NCBI GenBank assembly: GCA_944319745.1
Contig: CALUET010000002.1
Location: 1-64,000, forward strand
Direction of reading: 5' to 3'
Source: an uncultured Phocaeicola sp.
Lineage (GTDB): Bacteria; Bacteroidota; Bacteroidia; Bacteroidales; Bacteroidaceae
DNA length: 64,000 nucleotides
Below are positions 1 to 8,310 of the stretch, piece after piece (within the stretch, counting starts at the first letter, position 1; each line of letters starts with the position of its first letter). A model generated the notes under the pieces. That model was given only the letters and a program-made list of their open reading frames with translations, was not told where the DNA came from and searched no databases. A program made the translations under genes and the position numbers.

Positions 1-8
1 TGGTGGGG

Positions 9-63
9 TAAGGGGCGTTTATATGTCTTTATGGTGACATTCGATGCACTGTGCCCCCTTTTT
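9..63 (+). terminator. Possible structured terminator at the left edge
   Basis: An outer stem GGGGC (12-16) pairs with GCCCC (53-57) and an inner stem ATGTC (23-27) pairs with GACAT (36-40). A T-run follows at 59-63. It may end a plus-strand gene lying left of the window, converging on the PerR gene. The stems are short, so this is tentative. The rest of 64-151 shows no gene or clear signal. Confidence 0.3.
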
Positions 64-151
64 ACTAACGATGCAGATTATTTTCGCTTCTGTATCATAT
101 AGGCGCGTAGTTGCGGATTTGAGGATATATACGTTTAAAAAGTTGGTTGAT

Positions 152-574
152 TCATTGTTCTTTTACATTGTTCTCGGCGCATTGGGGACATGCCCCTTTA
201 TAATACAAGTTTGTTTCTTCTATCTGAAATCCTTTTGTTTCCAGCTTTTCCGAAACTTCCCGGTCAAAAGCCAAGGGTATATCGTATATTTTCCCACAAT
301 ATTTGCACTGAAAATGTCCGTGAGGTGCTGTTTCTCCATCAAAACAAGCGTTGTGTTCGTTTATTGTCAACAGCTTTGCCGCTCCATGTTCCACAAATAA
401 TTTTAGTGTATTATATACGGTCGTTTTCGAAAGTGTGGGGATGTCTTTGCACAAAGCAATGTAAATCTCATCGATACTGGGATGGGTTTTATGCTTGAGC
501 AAGTAATCCATTATCGCAATACGTTGTACGGATGGCTTAATTTGATAACTTAATAAGTATTCGTAAACGGTCAT
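152..574 (-). CDS. perR: PerR-type Fur-family transcriptional repressor
   Basis: This is a 140-residue Fur-superfamily regulator with an N-terminal winged helix and a C-terminal metal-binding dimerisation domain. The metal ligands His31, Asp79, His85, His87 and Asp98 fall at a constant offset of six from Bacillus subtilis PerR (His37, Asp85, His91, His93, Asp104). The structural zinc Cys pairs are Cys90/Cys93 and Cys129/Cys132. Aspartate at the Asp85 position is the hallmark of peroxide-sensing PerR rather than Fur. The ATG at 574 is preferred over an upstream extension because a TATCTTTG promoter and a PerR-box-like palindrome lie just upstream of it. The likely role is repression of peroxide-defence genes, relieved by metal-catalysed histidine oxidation. 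The gene product is inferred from family knowledge; its targets are not visible here. Confidence 0.87.
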   Translation of the reverse strand: MTVYEYLLSYQIKPSVQRIAIMDYLLKHKTHPSIDEIYIALCKDIPTLSKTTVYNTLKLFVEHGAAKLLTINEHNACFDGETAPHGHFQCKYCGKIYDIPLAFDREVSEKLETKGFQIEETNLYYKGACPQCAENNVKEQ

Positions 575-588
575 ATTTTTCTTTAACT

Positions 589-603
589 TTGTAATTGTTA
601 CAA
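589..603. promoter_or_regulatory. PerR-box-like operator
   Basis: The 15-base palindrome TTGTAATTGTTACAA consists of TTGTAA and TTACAA arms around three bases. It matches the B. subtilis PerR box TTATAATnATTATAA at all but three defined positions. It lies between the perR promoter and start codon, just downstream of the expected transcription start, which suggests autoregulation. Confidence 0.5.
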
Positions 604-617
604 TTTTATTTCTTTGG

Positions 618-648
618 CAAAGATAGAAATGTTTCTCCAATATTCAAA
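618..648 (-). promoter_or_regulatory. perR promoter
   Basis: Read on the minus strand, a TTTG (645-648) is followed after 19 bases by TATCTTTG (618-625). This matches the Bacteroidetes housekeeping pattern TTTG-N(19-21)-TAnnTTTG. Confidence 0.65.
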
Positions 649-777
649 TAGGTTGTCGTATTTTTTTATTTCTTTAGCTTTTATCTTCCGAACTGTAAAT
701 AATGATTATTTGTACATAATATAAGGTATGTGGGAAAGTTTTGCGTACGGCTTTCGTTAGACCATACGCGGGCTTTG

Positions 778-825
778 AAGTAAAAGTTCCCGATGCTCCG
801 GTGGAAGCAGCGGGAATTTTTACTT
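778..825. terminator. Terminator downstream of the NhaC-type gene
   Basis: Fifteen-base arms at 778-792 and 811-825 pair fully apart from one G-T wobble, around an 18-base loop. The outer part of the stem is A/T rich, so it can terminate in either direction. It lies 3' of the antiporter gene on the minus strand, and the remaining spacer up to perR contains only the perR promoter. Confidence 0.7.
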
Positions 826-863
826 AAGGGAATTTCTTTTTGTGCGGGGTATTTTCTTTTGTA

Positions 864-2168
864 TCATGAATATTTCCGGGGAAATCTGAACAGAATGCTG
901 CATAAGGTGGCGATTCCCAATGCCGCGGGATAGTACAGATATCCGATGATATTGATGGGAGAGAGGCCGCTCAGTTCGGCGGCAATCAGCATCTGTGCGC
1001 CGTAAGGAATCAGTCCTTGCACCACACAAGAGCATGTGTCGAGGATGCTTGCGCTCTTGCGTTTGTCTACATGAAACCGTTCGGCTATGCTTTTGGCCAG
1101 AGGTCCTACGGTAATGATTGCAATCGTATTGTTGGCCGTGCAGAAGTTGGCCAGAGAAACCAAGGCTGCGATGCAAAGTTCGGCTCCGCGTTTTTTCCGT
1201 ATATGACGGGTGAGGTGCTGTATGATGTAGTTTATTCCGCCGTTGTATCGGATTATTTCCAGCATACCTCCCGCCATCAGTGTGATGATAATGAGTTCTC
1301 CCATCCCGATGATGCCGTCGCCCATGGCTCCGAAATAGCCGAATATGTCGAAATCGCCGTATATAAGGCCGATAATGCCGGTGGATACCAATCCCAGAAG
1401 AAGTACAATAGTGACATTCATTCCCACAATGGCGGTTCCCAATACGATGATGTATGGGATGATTTTTACCCAGTTTATGGGTTGGCTGTCAGGCAGAGTT
1501 TCGATGTTTATGCCGGAAATGATATAATAAATCAGCACAATCAGTGCCGCAGGAATGGCAATCATGCAGTTGACGCGGAATTTGTCTCTCATGACACATC
1601 CTTGTGTCCGGGTGGCAGCAATCGTTGTGTCGGAGATGAAAGACAGGTTGTCTCCGAAAAAAGCTCCCCCTACGACGATGGCGGTAACGAAAGGAATGTC
1701 GGCATTCGTCTTCGCGGCTATCCCGATGGCTACGGGAACCAGTGCCACAATTGTGCCAACGGAAGTGCCGATGGACAGGGAAATGAAGCAGGATGCCAGG
1801 AAGATTCCGGCAAACAACAGGTTGCCCGGAAGCAAATGTAGCGTCAAGTTTACTGTTGCGTCGATGGCTCCCATCATTTTTGCCGATTGGGCGAAAGCGC
1901 CGGCAAGGATAAATATCCAAATCATCAGCATAATGTTTGTATCGGCAGCGCCTTTTGAATATTGCAGGATGCGGTCGTTCAAGCTTAATCCTTTCGTGAT
2001 GAACAGCGAATACACGGACGATACGACAAAAGCCACCGTGATGGGTATCTTATAAAAATCGTTAATGATAAATGAAGTAACAAGATACAGGCATAGAAAC
2101 ACGATGAGGGGCGTTAAGGCCCATTCGCTCGATTTGTGTGGGGCAACGGGTTGGTTATGTAGTGTCAT
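864..2168 (-). CDS. NhaC-family Na+/H+ antiporter
   Basis: This 434-residue protein is built from about ten to twelve hydrophobic membrane segments. The central stretch GGAFFGDNLSFISDTTIAAT is typical of the NhaC antiporter family, in which the conserved acidic residues take part in cation exchange. It probably exports Na+ (or a related solute) in exchange for protons across the inner membrane, which fits an organism that also pumps Na+ with Nqr. Family members can also carry malate/lactate or organic substrates, so the exact ion is not certain. The ATG at 2168 has a TACCTTTG box about 40 bases upstream. The gene stands alone, ending at a strong hairpin. Confidence 0.82.
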   Translation of the reverse strand: MTLHNQPVAPHKSSEWALTPLIVFLCLYLVTSFIINDFYKIPITVAFVVSSVYSLFITKGLSLNDRILQYSKGAADTNIMLMIWIFILAGAFAQSAKMMGAIDATVNLTLHLLPGNLLFAGIFLASCFISLSIGTSVGTIVALVPVAIGIAAKTNADIPFVTAIVVGGAFFGDNLSFISDTTIAATRTQGCVMRDKFRVNCMIAIPAALIVLIYYIISGINIETLPDSQPINWVKIIPYIIVLGTAIVGMNVTIVLLLGLVSTGIIGLIYGDFDIFGYFGAMGDGIIGMGELIIITLMAGGMLEIIRYNGGINYIIQHLTRHIRKKRGAELCIAALVSLANFCTANNTIAIITVGPLAKSIAERFHVDKRKSASILDTCSCVVQGLIPYGAQMLIAAELSGLSPINIIGYLYYPAALGIATLCSILFRFPRKYS

Positions 2169-2208
2169 GAATTTGTTCCTAAAAAAGAATTCGACGATTA
2201 GTGCGCCA

Positions 2209-2216
2209 CAAAGGTA
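2209..2216 (-). promoter_or_regulatory. -7 box of the NhaC-type gene
   Basis: TACCTTTG on the minus strand fits TAnnTTTG and lies 41 bases before the ATG. No clear -33 TTTG is seen. Confidence 0.45.
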
Positions 2217-2333
2217 CGAATTTATGAAAAATATACCTCGTTTTTTCGGATGTCTGCAGGCAAATTCGCAAGCTAATCATAACATATTCGTTTAATACTC
2301 CTCGTTTTGTTTTCCTTATATCTATTTTTCTTA

Positions 2334-2341
2334 TAAATTTG
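2334..2341 (+). promoter_or_regulatory. ileS -7 box
   Basis: TAAATTTG fits TAnnTTTG and lies 65 bases before the ileS ATG. A TTTG occurs at 2316-2319 but the spacing of 14 is shorter than usual. Confidence 0.45.
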
Positions 2342-2405
2342 CAACCTAAAAACAGAGAAATACGTTTTGTTGTAAAAATAAGCATATGATTATAAAATAA
2401 ACAAT

Positions 2406-5400
2406 ATGAGCAGAAAGTTTACTGAATATTCGCAACTCAATTTGTCGGAGGTCAATAAAGAGGTTTTGAAGAAATGGGATGAGGATGACGTCTTTTCCCG
2501 AAGTATGACAGAACGCGAGGGCTGCCCTTCGTTTGTATTCTACGAAGGTCCTCCTTCAGCAAACGGAATGCCGGGTATTCATCACGTGATGGCACGCTCC
2601 ATAAAAGATATTTTTTGCCGGTTTAAAACGATGAAAGGTTATCAGGTGAAGCGCAAAGCCGGATGGGACACTCACGGCCTTCCGGTGGAACTCGGCGTGG
2701 AAAAGGCATTGGGTATTACGAAGGAAGACATCGGGAAAACGATTTCTGTGGTCGATTATAACAAACGTTGTCGTACGGATGTGATGAAGTTTACGAAAGA
2801 ATGGACCGATCTTACTCACAAGATGGGCTATTGGGTAGACTTGGAGAACCCTTACATTACTTACGACAATCGTTATATCGAAACCTTATGGTGGTTGCTC
2901 AAGCAACTTTACAATAAGGGCTTATTGTATAAAGGTTATACCATTCAACCATATTCTCCCGCTGCGGGAACCGGTTTAAGCTCGCATGAGCTGAATCAGC
3001 CCGGCTGCTATCGCGATGTGAAAGACACAACTGTGGTTGCTCAGTTTCGGATAAAAAATCCAAAGCCCGAGATGGCTGAGTGGGGAACTCCCTATTTTCT
3101 TGCATGGACAACGACGCCTTGGACTTTGCCGTCGAATACGGCTCTTTGTGTCGGCCCGAAGATTGACTATGTTTCCGTGCAGAGTTACAACGGATATACG
3201 GGAGAGAAAATCACGGTAGTCCTGGCGAAACCTTTGCTTTATGCGCACTTTAACAAGAAAGGAGAGGATTTGCCTTTGGAAGATTACAAGCCGGGTGACA
3301 AAATAATTCCCTTTAAAGTTGTTGGAGAATATAAGGGTGTTGATCTGGTTGGCATGGAATATGAACAACTTATTCCCTGGGTTAAACCCGTAGAAATGGC
3401 GGAAGACGGTACATGGAAGGAAGCATCTGCCAAAGCTTTCCGGGTAATCCCGGGCGATTACGTTACGACGGAAGACGGAACGGGCGTCGTGCACATTGCT
3501 CCCACTTTCGGTGCTGATGATGCTTTTGTGGCACGTGCCGCAGGAATCCCTGCCTTGTACATGATAAATAAAAAGGGCGAAACCCGTCCGATGGTGGATT
3601 TGACCGGTAAATTTTATCTGTTGGATGAACTGGATGAACGTTTTGTTCGTGAATGTGTTGACGTTGATGCTTATAAAGCATATCAGGGAGCGTGGGTGAA
3701 AAACGCGTACGATCCGCAATTTACGGTCAACGGGAAATACGACGAAAAGGCGGCTTCGGCAGCAGAATCGTTGGATATTGTCATTTGCATGGCCTTAAAG
3801 CAGACTAACAGGGCTTTTAAAATAGAGAAACATGTGCATAATTATCCGCATTGTTGGCGGACGGACAAACCGGTACTTTATTATCCGTTGGACAGTTGGT
3901 TTATTCGTTCTACCGCAATGAAGGAGAGAATGATCGAATTAAATAGAACAATTAATTGGAAACCGGAGTCAACCGGTAGTGGACGTTTCGGGAAATGGTT
4001 GGAAAATCTGAACGATTGGAACCTCAGTCGTTCCCGTTTTTGGGGAACCCCGTTGCCCATTTGGCGCAGTGAGGATGGAGAAGAAATCTGCATAGGCTCG
4101 TTGGAAGAACTGTATGTAGAGATAGAGAAATCGGTAAAAGCCGGAGTCATGGCAGAAAATCCGTTGAAGAAAAACGGATTTGTCCCCGGGGAATATGCAA
4201 AAGAAAATTACGATAAGATAGACTTGCACCGCCCGTATGTAGACGATATCGTGCTGGTTTCTCCTTCAGGAAAGCCGATGAAGCGCGAGACAGACCTGAT
4301 TGATGTCTGGTTTGATTCGGGAGCAATGCCGTATGCACAACTGCATTATCCTTTCGAGAACAAGGAATTGATAGATAAACGTCTTTATTATCCGGCCGAT
4401 TTTATTGCCGAAGGAGTGGATCAGACGCGCGGATGGTTCTTTACTTTACACGCCATTGCTACGATGGTATTCGATAGTGTTGCCTATAAGAACGTTATAT
4501 CCAACGGACTGGTTCTCGATAAAAACGGAAATAAGATGTCTAAACGTTTCGGAAATGCCGTGGAACCTTTTGAAGTCATCGAGAAGTTTGGCTCCGATCC
4601 TCTGCGTTGGTACATGATAACAAACGCATCTCCTTGGGATAATCTGAAGTTCGATATAGATGGAGTGGACGAAGTTCGCCGCAAGTTCTTCGGCACATTA
4701 TATAATACATATTCTTTCTTTGCTCTGTATGCCAACGTGGATGGATTCTGTTATGCCGAGAAAGATGTGGAAATGGGCGAGCGTCCTGAAATAGACCGCT
4801 GGATTTTATCTTTGCTCAATTCCTTGATTGAAAAGGTTGATGCTTGTTATTCCGATTATGAACCGACAAAAGCCGGACGTTTGATTACGGATTTTGTGAA
4901 TGACAATTTGAGCAATTGGTATGTTCGTCTGAACCGGAAACGTTTTTGGGGCAGTGCAATGTCGACAGACAAGCTGTCTGCTTACCAGACTCTTTACATC
5001 TGTTTGGAAACAGTCGCGAAACTGATGGCTCCGATTGCGCCGTTTTATGCCGATCGTTTATACCTGGATTTGATAAAGGTTACCGGTCGTGGTTCCGAAT
5101 GTTCGGTACATTTGGCAAAATTCCCTGTGGCTGATACGAAACTGATCGATAAAGAACTGGAAGAACGAATGCAGGTTGCCCAGGATATTACTTCCATGAT
5201 TCTGGCATTACGCCGTAAAGTAAATATCAAAGTGCGCCAGCCTTTGCAGTGCATCATGGTCCCGATTGTTGACCAAGCACAGAAACTTCGTATCGAAGCG
5301 GTGAAAGATTTGATCTTGAATGAAGTGAACGTAAAAGAAATACGTTACGCCGAAAGTGGTGCTTTGGTGAAGAAAGTGAAGTGCGATTTCAAGAAGTTGG

Positions 5401-5888
5401 GTCCGAAATTTGGCAAGCAAATGAAAGCGGTAGCGGCAGCTGTTGCTGAAATGTCTCAAGAGGCGATTGCCGAATTCGAAAGAAATGGCTATTATGAATT
5501 CGATCTTTCCGGAGAAAAAGCAAGAATAGAAACGTCCGACGTGGAAATCTTTAGTGAAGATATTCCGGGATGGTTGGTTGCGAACGAAGGAAAACTTACC
5601 GTAGCATTGGAAGTGACTCTGACGGAAGAGCTGAAGCGTGAAGGCATTGCTCGTGAGTTGGTGAACAGAATCCAGAATATCCGGAAAAACAGCGGGCTTG
5701 AGATTACAGACAAGATTGAGATTGTTTTATCTAAAAATACACGGACAGATGATGCCGTGAATGAATATAATAAATATATTTGCACTCAAGTCTTGGCAAA
5801 TTCATTGGTCTTGGCGGATGAGGTTCCCGACGGGATAGAACTGAATTTAGATGACTTTTCTTTAATGATAAAAGTAACAAAATTGTGA
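2406..5888 (+). CDS. ileS: Isoleucyl-tRNA synthetase, type 2, with GIHH signature
   Basis: The 1160-residue class I synthetase charges tRNA-Ile in the cytoplasm. Residues 57-60 read G-I-H-H where the canonical HIGH motif would be; the KMSKR loop is intact at 710-714. An editing (CP1) domain lies between, with the motif GTGVVHIAPTFGADD. The C-terminal part, with its REL-NRIQ-IRK-GLEITD pattern, is that of type-2 (eukaryote-like) IleRS and lacks the zinc finger of the E. coli type. Type-2 enzymes are known to resist mupirocin, and a swap of the first and third HIGH residues to GxHH has been linked to extreme resistance. The gene is followed closely by the DksA-like gene and lspA, a common Bacteroidales order. 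Confidence 0.97.
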   Translation: MSRKFTEYSQLNLSEVNKEVLKKWDEDDVFSRSMTEREGCPSFVFYEGPPSANGMPGIHHVMARSIKDIFCRFKTMKGYQVKRKAGWDTHGLPVELGVEKALGITKEDIGKTISVVDYNKRCRTDVMKFTKEWTDLTHKMGYWVDLENPYITYDNRYIETLWWLLKQLYNKGLLYKGYTIQPYSPAAGTGLSSHELNQPGCYRDVKDTTVVAQFRIKNPKPEMAEWGTPYFLAWTTTPWTLPSNTALCVGPKIDYVSVQSYNGYTGEKITVVLAKPLLYAHFNKKGEDLPLEDYKPGDKIIPFKVVGEYKGVDLVGMEYEQLIPWVKPVEMAEDGTWKEASAKAFRVIPGDYVTTEDGTGVVHIAPTFGADDAFVARAAGIPALYMINKKGETRPMVDLTGKFYLLDELDERFVRECVDVDAYKAYQGAWVKNAYDPQFTVNGKYDEKAASAAESLDIVICMALKQTNRAFKIEKHVHNYPHCWRTDKPVLYYPLDSWFIRSTAMKERMIELNRTINWKPESTGSGRFGKWLENLNDWNLSRSRFWGTPLPIWRSEDGEEICIGSLEELYVEIEKSVKAGVMAENPLKKNGFVPGEYAKENYDKIDLHRPYVDDIVLVSPSGKPMKRETDLIDVWFDSGAMPYAQLHYPFENKELIDKRLYYPADFIAEGVDQTRGWFFTLHAIATMVFDSVAYKNVISNGLVLDKNGNKMSKRFGNAVEPFEVIEKFGSDPLRWYMITNASPWDNLKFDIDGVDEVRRKFFGTLYNTYSFFALYANVDGFCYAEKDVEMGERPEIDRWILSLLNSLIEKVDACYSDYEPTKAGRLITDFVNDNLSNWYVRLNRKRFWGSAMSTDKLSAYQTLYICLETVAKLMAPIAPFYADRLYLDLIKVTGRGSECSVHLAKFPVADTKLIDKELEERMQVAQDITSMILALRRKVNIKVRQPLQCIMVPIVDQAQKLRIEAVKDLILNEVNVKEIRYAESGALVKKVKCDFKKLGPKFGKQMKAVAAAVAEMSQEAIAEFERNGYYEFDLSGEKARIETSDVEIFSEDIPGWLVANEGKLTVALEVTLTEELKREGIARELVNRIQNIRKNSGLEITDKIEIVLSKNTRTDDAVNEYNKYICTQVLANSLVLADEVPDGIELNLDDFSLMIKVTKL

Positions 5889-5958
5889 TATGAACGGCTC
5901 TGTTCAGTTGAAAGACGGCTGAATAAAGTTTATTATTAACCATAAAAAAACACAAATT

Positions 5959-6342
5959 ATGGCTGAGAAGACAAGATATTCCGATGCTGAACTGGAAGAA
6001 TTCCGTGCCATTATAATGGAAAAACTTCAGCTTGCGGAAAGAGATTACGAGAAGTTGAAAGGAACGATCATGAATACTGACGGAAATGATACGGATGATA
6101 CGTCTCCAACTTATAAGGTTTTGGAAGAAGGCGCCAACACGTTGTCGAAAGAAGAAACCACCCGTCTGGCTGCCAGACAGTTGAAATTCATTCAAAACCT
6201 GCGGGCTGCATTGGTACGTATTGAGAACAAAACTTACGGTATATGCCGTGAAACCGGAAAATTGATTCCGGCCGAGAGACTCCGTGCCGTCCCTCATGCT
6301 ACATTAAGCATCGAGGCAAAACAAAGAGAAAAGAAACAATAG
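5959..6342 (+). CDS. TraR/DksA-family protein with degenerate zinc finger
   Basis: This 127-residue protein has an N-terminal helical hairpin, a DGNDTDDTSPTYK segment near residues 47-59, and a C-terminal YGICRETGKLIPAERL motif like the zinc finger of DksA/TraR proteins. Only one of the four expected zinc cysteines is present. DksA family members bind the secondary channel of RNA polymerase and modulate initiation together with ppGpp; a comparable role here is inferred. It sits 70 bases after ileS and upstream of lspA, and the three genes read in the same direction. Confidence 0.8.
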   Translation: MAEKTRYSDAELEEFRAIIMEKLQLAERDYEKLKGTIMNTDGNDTDDTSPTYKVLEEGANTLSKEETTRLAARQLKFIQNLRAALVRIENKTYGICRETGKLIPAERLRAVPHATLSIEAKQREKKQ

Positions 6343-6358
6343 ATATAAGTTGCTGCTT

Positions 6359-6410
6359 TCTCCTTCTGCCGTTGCCGGTTTGTTTGTTGGCGGGTGACAG
6401 CAGGAGGAGA
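6359..6410 (+). other. Inverted repeat between the DksA-like gene and lspA
   Basis: TCTCCTTCTGC (6359-6369) pairs with GCAGGAGGAGA (6400-6410) with a single mismatch, around a 30-base loop. There is no T-run after it, so it may be an mRNA-stabilising or weakly terminating structure. Confidence 0.3.
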
Positions 6411-6433
6411 TATGCTTATTGTGAATTTTGTAT

Positions 6434-7075
6434 ATGAAGAAACTTATGTCTCAGGGACGCATGGCGGCCTTGATTGTATTTGTTGTCCTGCTGATTGACC
6501 AAATCATAAAGATTTGTGTTAAGACCAATATGTATTTGTATCAGAAAATTCATGTTACAGATTGGTTTTATATCTATTTTACCGAGAACAATGGCATGGC
6601 TTTCGGACTGGAAATTATGCATAAACTGTTTCTGACTTTGTTCCGAATTGCTGCGGTTATCCTGATCATTTGGTACATGCATCGCATTGTCAATCAGAAA
6701 AGCCGGGTAAAAAACGGATATATTGTTTGCTTGTCGATGATATTGGCCGGGGCTTTGGGTAACATCATCGACTGTGTTTTTTACGGAGAGATCTTCAGCA
6801 TCAGTACAACTTCTCAGGTTGCTACGTGGGTTCCGTTGGGAGAAGGTTATGCAGAGTGGCTGCACGGAAGAGTAGTAGATATGTTTTATTTTCCGATAAT
6901 AGATACGTATTGGCCCGACTGGATGCCGTTTGTCGGAGGAGAACATTTCATCTTTTTCAGTCCGATATTTAATTTTGCCGATGCGTCCATCAGCTGCGGT
7001 ATCATAGCATTACTCATTTTTTATAGCGGTTATTTGAATAAAGAGACTCGTCATACTGCGAAACATTCAAAATAA
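6434..7075 (+). CDS. lspA: Lipoprotein signal peptidase II
   Basis: A 213-residue inner-membrane aspartyl protease that removes signal peptides from prolipoproteins after diacylglyceryl modification. The catalytic Asp residues are in GNIIDCVFYG (Asp113) and NFADASIS (Asp183). They are separated by about 70 residues, far more than the roughly 20 in E. coli and Pseudomonas LspA, so there is an extra periplasmic insertion. The ATG at 6434 is chosen over an in-frame TTG at 6428. The next gene encodes a lipoprotein, a substrate of this enzyme class, and begins one base after the stop codon, so the two are translationally close. Confidence 0.95.
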   Translation: MKKLMSQGRMAALIVFVVLLIDQIIKICVKTNMYLYQKIHVTDWFYIYFTENNGMAFGLEIMHKLFLTLFRIAAVILIIWYMHRIVNQKSRVKNGYIVCLSMILAGALGNIIDCVFYGEIFSISTTSQVATWVPLGEGYAEWLHGRVVDMFYFPIIDTYWPDWMPFVGGEHFIFFSPIFNFADASISCGIIALLIFYSGYLNKETRHTAKHSK

Positions 7076-7076
7076 G

Positions 7077-7886
7077 ATGAAGAGAAATCTGATATACGGC
7101 CTTGTGTTGCTTCTTGTAGGTTGCAGTATTGCAGGCTGCGGGCGGAAGGTTCCGCGAAATGTAATTCAGCCCGAGGCAATGGAGAACCTGTTGTATGACT
7201 ATCATTTGGCCACGCTTATGAGTGCAGATTTGGATTTCTCGGAGAAATACAAGAAGAAAGCTTATCTGGAATATGTATTCGAAAAGCATCATGTAACGGA
7301 GGAACAGTTTGATTCTTCCATGGTGTGGTACACGAGACATACCGATCAGCTTGTCGCTATTTATGGTAATCTGAAGCAACGCTTCGAGACCGCGCGGGGA
7401 TATATCACTTCGCAGGGAGGAAATCAAGGCGGGCAGATAGTGGTGTCTTTTGCAGGAGATTCGGTAGACATTTGGCAGGATCGTACGGTATATTGGCTTT
7501 CTACTTATCCGCTTACCAATAAAATTGTGTTTAATTTGCACGCCGATACGACATTTCATCCCAGCGATATTTTGGAATTGTCAGCAGATTTTAATTTTCT
7601 TCCGCGGAAAAGCGCTACGGGTAAAGCCGTGATGGGACTTTGTTTCTACTTTAAAAACGATAGCACTTACGGAATAACGCGTACAATTAATGCGTCGGGT
7701 TTGCAAAAGTTGCGCGTGCAGCAGGATTCTTTGTTCGATATAAACAACATAAGCGGGTATGTTTATTACATGAATCCCGAGGAAGAAGAGGCTACTGTAT
7801 TGCTCAATGACATACGTTTGATGCGTTATCATGACAAAACAAAAAGAAACGTGTTCCGCCCCGATTCGTTGGATGTGAAAAATTAA
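7077..7886 (+). CDS. DUF4296 lipoprotein
   Basis: A 269-residue predicted lipoprotein. The N-terminus carries a signal sequence with Cys residues at positions 16 and 21; GCSIAGC offers the lipobox. The region from about residue 28 to 110 resembles DUF4296, with the pattern QPEAMENLLYDYHLA and later YLEYVFEKHHVTEEQFDSSM. The remainder is a mixed beta-rich domain. DUF4296 proteins are found downstream of lspA throughout Bacteroidales and have no established function; the gene order suggests a role in envelope lipoprotein maturation, but that is only inference. The stop codon overlaps the start of the next gene by one base. Confidence 0.8.
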   Translation: MKRNLIYGLVLLLVGCSIAGCGRKVPRNVIQPEAMENLLYDYHLATLMSADLDFSEKYKKKAYLEYVFEKHHVTEEQFDSSMVWYTRHTDQLVAIYGNLKQRFETARGYITSQGGNQGGQIVVSFAGDSVDIWQDRTVYWLSTYPLTNKIVFNLHADTTFHPSDILELSADFNFLPRKSATGKAVMGLCFYFKNDSTYGITRTINASGLQKLRVQQDSLFDINNISGYVYYMNPEEEEATVLLNDIRLMRYHDKTKRNVFRPDSLDVKN

Positions 7887-8236
7887 TGGCGTGTTTTGCG
7901 ATGGGCATGTGCAGACGGGTTGCGGCAAACCGGGTTCTTTTAGTCGGGCGGAAGGAGATTCTCTCAAATTATGTGCTGGAGATTGATGCACAGGGACATG
8001 TTGTCGATGGATATCCTTTGGCGGAAGAGCTTAGCCGGACCGAATGGTTTAGCGGTCTGATTGTTGTTTCTCCCAATCTTCCCGTGCGCGAAAATGAAGA
8101 GACTTTTACATCGTTTTATGAGCGTCTTTCCGCTATTCCGTTTTCCGAAAACGCATCATGTAGTGTCTACGCCGTGAGCGATTTTGACGTGTCCCGTATG
8201 GAGTTTACAGGGAAAAGCCGAATTTTCAGAGTATGA
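7886..8236 (+). CDS. Small conserved protein of unknown function
   Basis: A 116-residue protein whose ATG shares its first base with the stop codon of the DUF4296 gene (TAATG), so translation is probably coupled. No signal peptide or membrane segment is obvious. Residues 13-55 alternate short strands in a pattern (ANRVLLVG, NYVLEIDAQGHVVDGYPL) that recalls the small N-terminal beta domain of amidohydrolases, but there are no metal-binding residues and the resemblance may be chance. Two in-frame Met codons at 7901 and 7907 are alternative starts. The gene ends at a strong bidirectional terminator. Confidence 0.7.
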   Translation: MACFAMGMCRRVAANRVLLVGRKEILSNYVLEIDAQGHVVDGYPLAEELSRTEWFSGLIVVSPNLPVRENEETFTSFYERLSAIPFSENASCSVYAVSDFDVSRMEFTGKSRIFRV

Positions 8237-8251
8237 CGGAAGGAAACTTCA

Positions 8252-8293
8252 AAAAATGTCCCGATATATTGACTGATATATCGGGACATTTTT
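8252..8293. terminator. Bidirectional terminator between convergent genes
   Basis: Perfect 18-base arms AAAAATGTCCCGATATAT (8252-8269) and its complement (8276-8293) enclose a six-base loop. A-tract and T-tract flanks allow termination on both strands, serving the lspA operon and the convergent methyltransferase. Confidence 0.9.
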
Positions 8294-8310
8294 CTGGGGT
8301 AAGGCCGCTT

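Noticed and set aside
1017-1841. Plus-strand ORF antisense to the NhaC-type gene
   Set aside because: It is a long shadow of the coding frame; its product is full of Cys/His/Tyr and lacks the patterns of a real protein.
2976-3719. Minus-strand ORF antisense to ileS
   Set aside because: It lies wholly within the well-conserved ileS frame and has no promoter or family resemblance.
6428-6433. TTG start two codons before the lspA ATG
   Set aside because: The ATG at 6434 begins the typical LspA N-terminus, and nothing nearby favours the TTG.
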